Shown one piece after another: positions 16,436 to 23,275 of a stretch of DNA of 37,686 nt. The notes under the pieces were generated by a model. That model was not told the DNA's origin. It worked only from the letters and a program-made list of their open reading frames with translations, and made no database searches. Each line of letters opens with the position of its first letter. Positions within the stretch are counted from its first letter, which is position 1. The translations under genes were made by a program, and so were the position numbers. The stretch comes from Lacticaseibacillus parakribbianus. Its GTDB lineage: Bacteria; Bacillota; Bacilli; Lactobacillales; Lactobacillaceae. The DNA lies in the NCBI RefSeq assembly GCF_025490915.1, contig NZ_JANQBA010000019.1, positions 1-37,686 on the forward strand, written 5' to 3'.

Positions 16436-16521
16436 AGGAGAGCGAAGGGATTGAACCTCCGTACGCTTTCGCGCCCACAGGCTGCAAGCAGCCCGCAACA
16501 TTACCACTCTGCCAACTCTCC
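16436..16521 (-). tRNA. tRNA-Cys-like gene with expanded anticodon loop and long variable arm
   Basis: 86 nt without encoded CCA. The acceptor stem is GGAGAGT/GCTCTCC (last pair U-G), the discriminator is U as in tRNA-Cys. The D-arm TGGCAGAGTGGTAATGTTGC closely follows tRNA-Cys sequences. The T-arm is GGAGG-TTCAATC-CCTTC. The anticodon stem can pair as GCGGG/CCTGT, leaving a loop CTGCTTGCAG of 10 nt in place of 7, so the anticodon cannot be read with confidence (GCA is likely ancestral). The variable region is 16 nt and can fold as GCGC-GAAA-GCGT. A strong promoter and a terminator flank it closely, so it should be expressed. It may be a non-translational or specialised tRNA; a pseudogene is the alternative. 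Confidence 0.65.
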
Positions 16522-16536
16522 AAAACAACAGGGATT

Positions 16537-16565
16537 AGTATAGCATCGATGCCGCTTTCTGTAAA
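16537..16565 (-). promoter_or_regulatory. strong promoter of the tRNA-like gene
   Basis: TTTACA and TATACT with 17 bases between them and TGC before the -10. Transcription would start about 9 bases before the tRNA. It is divergent from the L,D-transpeptidase promoter. Confidence 0.8.
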
Positions 16566-16623
16566 GCCGCGCGTTAAGGAACGCTAAAAACGCCGCGTCA
16601 GGGGTCACAGCAACGCTTCGTCC

Positions 16624-16632
16624 TGCTACAAT
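16624..16632 (+). promoter_or_regulatory. extended -10 promoter of the L,D-transpeptidase gene
   Basis: TGCTACAAT with TACAAT at 16627-16632; the -35 (GTCACA, 16604-16609) is weak. It lies 33 bases before the ATG. Confidence 0.5.
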
Positions 16633-16664
16633 GAGAAGTAACGAGTGATGGGAGGCATCAGCCG

Positions 16665-17501
16665 ATGGCGAAGTGGCGAGAAACCGGCCGCGCAATGCGC
16701 GATTATCTGAAAACGCACCACCTGCGGCCCTGGGTTCGCTGGGCCGCGGCGGCCTTGGTGGTGCTCGCCCTGGTCGCCGGCGTCGCCTGGCGCAGCCACC
16801 GCCAGGCGCTGCAGCCGCCGCATGCGTCGACGGCCCAGGCCGCGGCCACCGGCGGCAAAAAGGTCGCCAGCAAGACAACCAATACCACCAAGGCCAAGGC
16901 AGCAGACCGGCAGACTGGCACCGCGGTCGCCGATCACGACACCGGCACCAAGACAACTACCGCCAAGCAGACCGCTGCGGCCAAGGCCGCCAAAGCTAAG
17001 GCCGCCGCGAAGAAAGCGGTCAAAGCCAAGGCCGCCAAGGCGAAGGCCGACGCCACGCCGGCCAACCTCGACTGGCGAGCCCCCTCGGAGGACAAGCCCT
17101 ACCCCGACGCCGCGGCGATGCCCAACCTGCAGATTGTCGTGTCGCTGGCTAAGCAGCGCGTCTACCTGAAGGACGGCAACCGGCTGGTGTACACCATGTA
17201 CTGTTCCAGCGGCACCGACAACACGACCCCACGCGGCGTTTTTCACATTCAGGCCGAACGCGGCGCCTACTTCTACAACGCACGTGAAAAGCTGGGGGCT
17301 CACTACTACACCAGCTTCTTGGACCACGGCGTCTACCTCTTCCACACCGTGCCGACCGACGCCTCCGGCCACTACATCGCCTCGGAGGCCGCTAAGCTCG
17401 GCAAGGAGCCCGGCTCCCATGGTTGTGTTCGGCTGAGCGTGGCCGACGCCAAGTGGATCAACGAGCATATTCGCGTCGGCACCCGCGTCACGATTGCGTG
17501 A
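16665..17501 (+). CDS. L,D-transpeptidase (YkuD domain) with Lys/Ala-rich stalk
   Basis: A 278-residue membrane-anchored cell-wall enzyme. A basic cytoplasmic end precedes one membrane helix (about 25-43). Residues 50-132 form a low-complexity stalk of Thr, then Ala/Lys repeats, which could span or bind the wall. The YkuD catalytic domain (about 153-278) has IVVSLAKQRVYL at its start, His227 in LFHTVP and the active-site S251-H-G-C254-V-R. Such enzymes form 3-3 cross-links or attach proteins in peptidoglycan through the Cys thiol. GGGAGG lies 9 bases before the ATG. It is monocistronic, ends in a terminator, and sits near other wall-synthesis genes (FemX, ATP-grasp). Confidence 0.92.
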   Translation: MAKWRETGRAMRDYLKTHHLRPWVRWAAAALVVLALVAGVAWRSHRQALQPPHASTAQAAATGGKKVASKTTNTTKAKAADRQTGTAVADHDTGTKTTTAKQTAAAKAAKAKAAAKKAVKAKAAKAKADATPANLDWRAPSEDKPYPDAAAMPNLQIVVSLAKQRVYLKDGNRLVYTMYCSSGTDNTTPRGVFHIQAERGAYFYNAREKLGAHYYTSFLDHGVYLFHTVPTDASGHYIASEAAKLGKEPGSHGCVRLSVADAKWINEHIRVGTRVTIA

Positions 17502-17518
17502 CCCGAGGTGCCGCAAAA

Positions 17519-17561
17519 GCGCCATCCCCGCACAAGCTAGCCGCGGTGATGGCGCCTTTTT
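17519..17561. terminator. bidirectional terminator after the L,D-transpeptidase gene
   Basis: GCGCCATCCCCGC (17519-17531) pairs with GCGGTGATGGCGC (17543-17555) with one mismatch. Five T follow on the plus strand; four T follow on the minus strand. Confidence 0.85.
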
Positions 17562-17682
17562 GAATGCCGATCGGCGCGGTGCCGCGACGCCGAACACCAA
17601 AAGACCCGCCACCAGCACCGACTGATCGGATTTTCGATACAGCCGGCGCCGGCAGCGGGTCAGCACCCAGACACTTTTTCTT
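17562..17682 (-). ncRNA. candidate short transcript
   Basis: The minus-strand promoter at 17689-17717 would start RNA near 17682 and the bidirectional terminator would end it near 17515, giving roughly 165 nt. No start codon with a ribosome site follows, though one frame contains RRRLYRKSDQSVLVAGLLVFGVAA, which looks like a signal-peptide remnant. It may be a small RNA or the relic of a secreted-protein gene. Confidence 0.3.
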
Positions 17683-17688
17683 GCGATT

Positions 17689-17717
17689 ATTGTAGCAGGC
17701 CCGCAACTAAAATTCAA
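17689..17717 (-). promoter_or_regulatory. promoter without an evident gene
   Basis: TTGAAT and TACAAT are 17 bases apart with TGC before the -10, on the minus strand. It points toward the L,D-transpeptidase terminator. Confidence 0.6.
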
Positions 17718-18168
17718 AGCCGTGCCGGCAGCAACCAGTGCCCCAGCCCTTTAGAGACTAGACCAACTTCTTCGAGCCACCCCACCCAATCCTCGCATAA
17801 CCAACCAAGGCGTCCCACCGAAGAAGAACTCCCAGAAAAGATCAAGTTGGTCCCCAACATCAGTTGACGCAGAGTCCTCATCTCATGCGTCTTCGTGAAG
17901 ACTGCTATAACAATGTTTCAATCATTCAACAGGCACTAGGTAGGTTGTTTGCAGCGGCCCTCAGTCGTGCGTGCCTTGTATCTGTTGTTGCGGTGATTCC
18001 ATTTTACAAGGACTCAGGCTACGCGTTTCTTCTATTTAGCTAAGTTGTGACACTTACGTTGTAAATTCATTCCGGTTGCGGTGAGTAGGTCCCCCCGCTA
18101 ACTTAACAGGTTATTCGGCGAGCGCAGTCTGACCAAAGATGCGCTGCCGTTCGCACAAGGTGGCACTA
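17718..18168. other. intergenic region, more AT-rich, no gene supported
   Basis: About 450 bases between the orphan promoter and ABC cassette 2. The base composition is clearly less GC-rich than the core. A 52-codon plus-strand frame (17885-18043) has a hydrophobic end but no ribosome site. Confidence 0.5.
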
Positions 18169-19260
18169 TCAGCCGCCCCCGTGGCTCGTCACGCGCAGTT
18201 GGCGAGCGACAGCGGCCACTGCCACCAGCGCCACCAGTACCAAAACTGCCGCCGGCCACCAACCATCCGTCTGCTCGGCCGTCAACGCCCTGCATTGTAA
18301 CTGCGCGAACGGATTCGCGCTACCGGGGATGAAGCCCAATCCAATCGCAACCAGTAGCAAAAGCGCCAAACGTCCACTGAGCTGGCGCACCACCAGCGTT
18401 CCGAACTGATACCAACTAACTACCATCACCGTGCAGGGTAGCCAGTAACTAAGCTGGGTCAGCCACTGATGCCCCAGCGTCGAAGTGTTACTCAGCGGAT
18501 AGCGCCACCCCACTTGCTCAGCACCGCCAAGCGCACACCCCCACAGCGTGGCGATTCCTACCGCAACCACTGTGAATCCAAGCAACAAGACCACGGTGAA
18601 TCCGAGGTCCACGACCTGCAACTGCCAGCCCCTACGCGTGTTGAGCAACTGGAAGCGCCAGTTGGGCGTGTCGAAAAGCTCTCGCCACAATGTGCCACAT
18701 CCAAAAGTGACAAACACCAAAACAGGTAACCACATCAAAAATGCTAAACAACGCTGGGCCAACGCGCGCGGCGCTAACGACCATATCGACCAGATTAGCG
18801 TCTGCTTGCTGGCCGCAATCTGCAAGGCCTTGTGCCGGCGCGCATTCAAGGCCGGTAATGTCATTTGAGCGAACGCCAAGCCGCTGTCGGGCTGCACCTT
18901 TTCCAGCTCCAGTGTCGTCGTCAACGCGACCGCGTAGTCGTCAGTAAAGCGCCGGTAATCCTTTGCCGCCAGTGCCAGGGCTGCGTGATGCTGAGCCGTG
19001 ACTAACTGCTTTTTGATTGCCAAAGCTTGCCAGTATGGTTTTTCCGCCGTCTGTAGTTTTTGGGGCCGTGCCGGGGCCTGCTGCACCTCTTGGGCCAACG
19101 ACTCGACCTGCCGATTCAGTCGCGCAACCAATGCCTGATCCTCCTGGCCCTTGCGCCAGTACGACACCCCGGCCACGCCGCTGCCGAACACCACCGCCCC
19201 GGCCGCCAGCATCCATAGCAGACGCGAGCGCCGCAAACGCCACCACCACAGCTCAAACAT
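18169..19260 (-). CDS. ABC-2 type exporter permease, cassette 2 last gene
   Basis: A 363-residue permease: one membrane segment near residues 14-32, a hydrophilic loop to about 160, then about five hydrophobic segments. The layout matches the permeases of cassette 1. I start at the ATG at 19260 (FELWWWRLRRS); a GTG three codons earlier is possible, and the ribosome site (GGGGTGAGGG) does not decide between them. It follows the ATPase by about 50 bases. Base composition is lower in GC than the flanking core genes. The substrate is unknown. Confidence 0.78.
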   Translation of the reverse strand: MFELWWWRLRRSRLLWMLAAGAVVFGSGVAGVSYWRKGQEDQALVARLNRQVESLAQEVQQAPARPQKLQTAEKPYWQALAIKKQLVTAQHHAALALAAKDYRRFTDDYAVALTTTLELEKVQPDSGLAFAQMTLPALNARRHKALQIAASKQTLIWSIWSLAPRALAQRCLAFLMWLPVLVFVTFGCGTLWRELFDTPNWRFQLLNTRRGWQLQVVDLGFTVVLLLGFTVVAVGIATLWGCALGGAEQVGWRYPLSNTSTLGHQWLTQLSYWLPCTVMVVSWYQFGTLVVRQLSGRLALLLLVAIGLGFIPGSANPFAQLQCRALTAEQTDGWWPAAVLVLVALVAVAAVARQLRVTSHGGG

Positions 19261-19310
19261 TGCCCTCACCCCATCTCACCACCAGCGTGTTTCTACTTTT
19301 TGGTCTTTCC

Positions 19311-19982
19311 TTAGTGGAACAGCGCCTCATACCGCGCCTCTGCATCCACCATCACCCGTTCTTCTTGAATCGCCGTGCCAACCTTGAACAAGTAGTGCTG
19401 CGTAACCTTCTCAAGCTCGGCCAAGTTATGCGACGACACCAACACGATTCGGCCGCTATCTTTCAGTGACATCAGCAGATCACGAATGATGATGATGGAA
19501 TCCGGATCCAGACCGTTCAGTGGCTCATCCAGCAGCAGTATCGGCGTTTGCGGCAACAACGCCAAGGCAATGGCCACCCGTTGCTTTTGGCCCATGGACA
19601 GACGACCAACAGGTTGCTCAGCAAAAGCGGTTAATTCCAGCTGTTCAGACACGCGTGCAATCGCCGCCGTTTCGTGGTGCTGCCTTGCCACGAAGCGCAA
19701 GTGATCAACTGCTGAAAGGTGCGAATACAAGACGCTGGCGTCTTGTCCATAGGCAATTTTGTCAAAAACCACATCGGCACTAGGCGCCGCGCCATCTAGT
19801 GCAATGGTCCCGGATTGCGGCCGCAACAGCCCGCAAAGCAGGTCGAACAGCGTGCTTTTGCCACTGCCATTGGGTCCCACTAGTCCGTAAACCCCCGGCT
19901 GCGTCAGCGTCAAGCTCGCATGCTCATACACCGGGTGCCCCCGGTAAGCAAAACTCATTTGGTTCAAACTAATATCGGTCAT
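19311..19982 (-). CDS. ABC transporter ATP-binding protein, cassette 2
   Basis: A 223-residue ATPase with a complete nucleotide site: Walker A GPNGSGKST (36-44), Q-loop Gln80 in AYGQDASVLY, signature LSMGQ (128-132), Walker B with D-loop LLLDEPLNGLDP (149-160) and the switch His in SSHNL. It belongs to the same class of small exporter ATPases as the cassette 1 protein. Its ATG overlaps the stop codon of the upstream permease by 4 bases, so the two are translationally coupled. It is placed between two permeases, whereas in cassette 1 the ATPase is first. Confidence 0.9.
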   Translation of the reverse strand: MTDISLNQMSFAYRGHPVYEHASLTLTQPGVYGLVGPNGSGKSTLFDLLCGLLRPQSGTIALDGAAPSADVVFDKIAYGQDASVLYSHLSAVDHLRFVARQHHETAAIARVSEQLELTAFAEQPVGRLSMGQKQRVAIALALLPQTPILLLDEPLNGLDPDSIIIIRDLLMSLKDSGRIVLVSSHNLAELEKVTQHYLFKVGTAIQEERVMVDAEARYEALFH

Positions 19983-21226
19983 GAAAGTCGCCTTCCTTTC
20001 ACGGGAATCAAGGCGCCCATCAGCGCAAGAACCGCCACGGCGCTAATTCCGCCAAGTACATAGGGCCATACCGTGACGCTTGTACCAAGCACATGCGCCA
20101 AATAGTTACTGGCCACCCAGTCCCCATTCAAATAAGTCCACGGGTTAAACTTGCTGGCCGGCAGCGCGAAGAATAGCAGTGGCGAAACTACGCCAAGCAT
20201 TAATCCGGCAACTCGGCTGGGCACGAAGCGGTTGACCAACATGGCCAGCGCGCTGTTAGCGGCTAAGATTGCAACCACCAAGCCAGCATAGCGGCCCAAG
20301 TAGCGTGCCAGTGGCGTCATTGTAATCTGCAGTGGCAAGAAAAAGTTCGCGTCATCTTTAGCCGTAATCCAAGCCCAGTGCGGCGTCACCAGCTTGCCGG
20401 CCACCCATGTCTGCACCGGATACCGCAGGTCACCAAGGCCGCTACGCACCGTGGCGTAAAGCAAAAACACACCGAATGCAGTGGTCACTAACGCCAGTGA
20501 AGCCACGAAATGGAAAACGAACTTAGTTAAAACCAACTGGTGCCACGACACATTTTGCAGCCGCAGCCACCGCACGTGATCGATGCGACCGTAACGCTCT
20601 AAAGCCAAGGTGTCCCCTAAAAATAAGTTCAAAACCGTCAGCCCAACCAGCAAGCCCCCGATTGAGGCCCACTGCCAAACCTGAGTCCAAGCGTTCGGAT
20701 GGTACTGGCGCGTATGTGAGAAGAACGCCAAATCATACGCATCCATGTTCTGATTCGTTGCGGTCTCAGCATTTGTCGCGAAAACAAGTGGTAATATTGG
20801 GGTCACATTATGCTGGCGTAAATATTGTAGTTGGGCACGCGTTGCCTCGACTTCACCGGCATGAAGCGTACGGGCAATAAGATCGCTGCCCGGCGCAACA
20901 TTCGGCAGCCCGCCCTTGAAGCTTTGCCACACACCATTCAACAGCGGCTTGGCGTCGTCAGACTTTAGTCGCTTTTTAAGTAGCTGATGCTCAACCATAT
21001 CCTGTTTTGCCAATGCACGAGCGGTCTCACTGCTCGACTTGGCGTACCGCTTATCTAACATGATTCTGTTATTAACTTGCTCAACTTGCCAATCCTTGGC
21101 AACAGCCTGCTGATGCAGTTCAAGCTCCAGACAGCCCACCATTAACGCAGCCAAGATTAGCAGGCATAGCCACAGCCGACGACTGGACCGCCATTTCTTA
21201 AGTTCAAGGATTAGAAAGCCCCTCAT
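19979..21226 (-). CDS. ABC-2 type exporter permease, cassette 2 first gene
   Basis: A 415-residue permease. After the basic start MRGFLILELKKWRSSRRLW comes a membrane segment (about 17-34), a hydrophilic extracytoplasmic region to about 185, then about six membrane segments to the end. FLGDTLALERYGRIDHVRWLRL after the second segment resembles the coupling region seen in the cassette 1 permease. It heads a three-gene operon and has GGAGG before the ATG. The lower GC content suggests a different history from the core genes. Confidence 0.8.
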   Translation of the reverse strand: MRGFLILELKKWRSSRRLWLCLLILAALMVGCLELELHQQAVAKDWQVEQVNNRIMLDKRYAKSSSETARALAKQDMVEHQLLKKRLKSDDAKPLLNGVWQSFKGGLPNVAPGSDLIARTLHAGEVEATRAQLQYLRQHNVTPILPLVFATNAETATNQNMDAYDLAFFSHTRQYHPNAWTQVWQWASIGGLLVGLTVLNLFLGDTLALERYGRIDHVRWLRLQNVSWHQLVLTKFVFHFVASLALVTTAFGVFLLYATVRSGLGDLRYPVQTWVAGKLVTPHWAWITAKDDANFFLPLQITMTPLARYLGRYAGLVVAILAANSALAMLVNRFVPSRVAGLMLGVVSPLLFFALPASKFNPWTYLNGDWVASNYLAHVLGTSVTVWPYVLGGISAVAVLALMGALIPVKGRRLS

Positions 21227-21564
21227 CTTTATCCCTCCACTTTACTAATGCAAAAGCGTCCCTAAAAATATTTATCCGGCAAAAGTAACATCAGAGGCAT
21301 TCACGCCAACTAAGGCATGTCTTCAAACTCGTAATCGTTCGTAACCTACGTATAATTCGCCTGTTCCGTCCTCAACCTGAGCTGTTGGCGTAAAGGACTG
21401 ATTGGAATACTAATCCATCAGGATAAAATCAACGATAGACAATGATGCTGCAGTCGATTCCCCATTTCCAGCATCTGTTGCTGATTGGTCTTCAATTTGG
21501 GACAACCGCACTGTGCTGAATGATGTCTTTTGGCTGAGGTGGACAGAAGTACCATGACGTGATC
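21227..21564. other. AT-rich region with one doubtful small frame
   Basis: A 45-codon minus-strand frame (21418-21555) begins with ATG behind GGGAGG. Its ribosome site lies in the hairpin at 21565-21588. The protein has no recognisable character, and an alternative frame of 63 codons overlaps it. I do not call either as a gene. The promoter of ABC cassette 2 must lie at the left of this region. Confidence 0.3.
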
Positions 21565-21588
21565 CTCCCGAGCAGCTCAGCCCGGGAG
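21565..21588 (-). promoter_or_regulatory. hairpin covering a Shine-Dalgarno site
   Basis: CTCCCGGGC, loop TGAGCT, GCTCGGGAG on the minus strand (9 bp, one G-U). The GGGAG of the only ribosome site here is in the right arm. Confidence 0.4.
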
Positions 21589-21656
21589 AATCAGTGTACA
21601 CGCCTCTGACGCGATGGTGTGCTTAAAACCATCTTTCGTTAATTTCGCGTTGCCGC

Positions 21657-21690
21657 AAAAATTAAAAAGCTATCCGCGTCAGCGAATAGC
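21657..21690 (-). terminator. terminator of the frameshifted secreted-protein gene
   Basis: AAGCTATTCGC, loop TGAC, GCGGATAGCTT on the minus strand (11 bp with one G-U), followed by a T-rich run. Confidence 0.8.
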
Positions 21691-21739
21691 TTAACAAGCG
21701 AAGACACAGACCATTAGAAATTGTCAGCATAAAAAACTT

Positions 21740-22011
21740 TTACTGATAAAAGCCCTCATACATTCCATTTCCGACGTAGACAACTTGAACGAGAGTCTTC
21801 TCTCCCTTGAAACCAAAATCCGCTTTTTGCGGTAGCGTGCCGGAGCCGGGAGAAAACAGAACACACGTTCCCATGTACTGATCTGGATTGACAATTACTT
21901 CCTGAAGCGCTGATTTTGATGTTCTAGTTTGACTGGCTGCATCAACATTTGTTGGAGTCATCAACCCCATCAGGCACAAAAACCAACAGTAGCGCCAATA
22001 ATCTTTTTCAT
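21740..22011 (-). pseudogene. small secreted-protein gene with frameshift in the signal peptide
   Basis: From the ATG at 22011 (GGAGG 5 bases upstream) the frame reads MKKIIGATVGFCA and stops. One extra T in the five-T run at 21978-21982 would restore MKKIIGATVGFLCLMGLMTPTNVDA, a good signal peptide, joined to the open 66-residue mature part (ASQTRTSK through GMYEGFYQ). The restored protein would have about 91 residues. Promoter, ribosome site and terminator are all intact, so the break is recent, a sequencing error, or a phase-variable switch. The mature part has one Cys and no family I recognise. The region is AT-rich. Confidence 0.7.
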
Positions 22012-22043
22012 GTTATCCTCCATCGGCCCATGTCTTCGTCTAG

Positions 22044-22072
22044 AGCATACGCTTTCAAATAGTGTTCGTCAA
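22044..22072 (-). promoter_or_regulatory. promoter of the secreted-protein gene
   Basis: TTGACG and TATGCT on the minus strand, 17 bases apart, about 33 bases before the ATG at 22011. Confidence 0.75.
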
Positions 22073-22435
22073 TCATTTTACCGTTTTTACGAGATTTAAA
22101 AAATACGTAGCGCGTGCGCTAAAGGCTGGATATTCCTGATTTCACACTTTATTTACCAAAACCTAAAAGCCCAGTCCTCCGTAACAACGCCTTCGATTTA
22201 AGAATTAGTTGCTTCTTGCTTGATTCTTTTGCGGCAGGCAGAACAAAGTCAATCCTAAAACCGATTACCTCCGAGGGGGCTTACGAATCGCAAACGATTC
22301 GCCGTCCCCTTAATCCGCAGACGCACCCCACAGAAGCCTCGCCTTCTACTTCCGAGACAAATTACGTTATTTACTCCGTCTCTGGACCCCACAGTCCCCG
22401 TCGCCGCGTCATTTCAGACTTCCCGTATTCGGCCG
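22073..22435. other. intergenic region, no gene supported
   Basis: About 360 bases of AT-richer sequence. A 76-codon plus-strand frame (22216-22446) lacks a ribosome site and runs into the mgtC-like gene. A short palindrome GAATCG/CGATTC lies near 22285. Confidence 0.45.
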
Positions 22436-23140
22436 TTACAGGCTGACGGTCTGAATGCGCATGATGTTCTTGTTCAGCGAGATGTCCTCGATGATATCCG
22501 CGTAGTTCATGTTGCGCGGGATTTCGATTTCGTAGATGTTGGTGTAGATCTGCGCGTCGTCGGTTTGGGTCACGCGGAAGTTGACGTCCGACACCGTGAT
22601 GCCGTGAGCCTCGAAGTAGTTTTGGATGAACTCCTTGGTCTCCAACTTGTGGCGATACTGAATCTCGATTTTCTTCATCGTGTTGACGTGAACAATCTTC
22701 TTCATGAACATCAGCACCGAGATCACGACCACGGCGCTGGCAATCGCAATCTCGTAGTTGCCCATGCCGATAGCCAGGCCCAGGCCGGCCACGGCCCAGA
22801 GGCTGGCGGCGGTGGTCAGCCCCCGCACGGTGCGGTGCTGAACGATGATCGTGCCGGCGCCGAGAAACCCGATGCCGGACACCACCTGCGCGATCAGCCG
22901 CGCATCGTCGGCTCGCAGCACCCCGGACAGGCGGGGGTGGGCCAGCGCGGTGTTCAGCGCGTTGAAGCCGATCTCCTTTTGCACCAGCGCGATGATGCAG
23001 GCGCCGACGCAGACCAGCACGTGGGTCCGCAGCCCCGCCGGCCGGTTCTTGTGCTCGCGGTCGTAGCCGATCACGCCGGACACCACGACGGCCAAAAGCA
23101 GCCGCCCGATGATTTCCATTAAGCTTAATTCGTAAGTCAT
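22436..23140 (-). CDS. MgtC/SapB family membrane protein
   Basis: A 234-residue protein. Four or five membrane helices fill the first 140 residues and include the family signatures DREHKNRPAGLRTHVLVCVGA, GIGFLGAGTI and GLTTAASLWAVAGLGLAIG. A soluble ACT-like C-terminal domain (about 150-234) ends in the conserved INRNM-type region NKNIMRIQTVSL. MgtC proteins affect magnesium homeostasis and membrane energetics; they are not proven transporters. The open frame extends to 23212, but GAGGAGG 7 bases before the ATG at 23140 fixes the start. It follows gyrA, separated by that gene's terminator. Confidence 0.88.
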   Translation of the reverse strand: MTYELSLMEIIGRLLLAVVVSGVIGYDREHKNRPAGLRTHVLVCVGACIIALVQKEIGFNALNTALAHPRLSGVLRADDARLIAQVVSGIGFLGAGTIIVQHRTVRGLTTAASLWAVAGLGLAIGMGNYEIAIASAVVVISVLMFMKKIVHVNTMKKIEIQYRHKLETKEFIQNYFEAHGITVSDVNFRVTQTDDAQIYTNIYEIEIPRNMNYADIIEDISLNKNIMRIQTVSL

Positions 23141-23210
23141 GAATGCCTCCTCACAATCGCACGTGATTGAACGCACGAATCTCGATTCGAAACCGCGAAC
23201 GGTTCCTGTC

Positions 23211-23246
23211 AAAAAGGGTCAGACCCGCCACTGGCGAACCCGACCC
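23211..23246 (-). terminator. gyrA terminator
   Basis: On the minus strand a 14-bp stem with several G-U pairs (23216-23229 with 23233-23246), 3-nt loop, then TTTTT. Confidence 0.75.
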
Positions 23247-23275
23247 CAAAGTTACGCCCCGCAGTGGGGTCTCAG

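Noticed and set aside
16626-17717. 363-codon minus-strand frame opposite the L,D-transpeptidase gene
   Set aside because: It is a shadow frame created by high GC and the Ala/Lys repeats; no ribosome site, and it crosses a terminator.
17885-18043. 52-codon plus-strand frame with a hydrophobic end
   Set aside because: No Shine-Dalgarno sequence and no recognisable protein character.
22216-22446. 76-codon plus-strand frame before the MgtC-like gene
   Set aside because: No ribosome site, overlaps the end of the opposite-strand gene, composition not protein-like.
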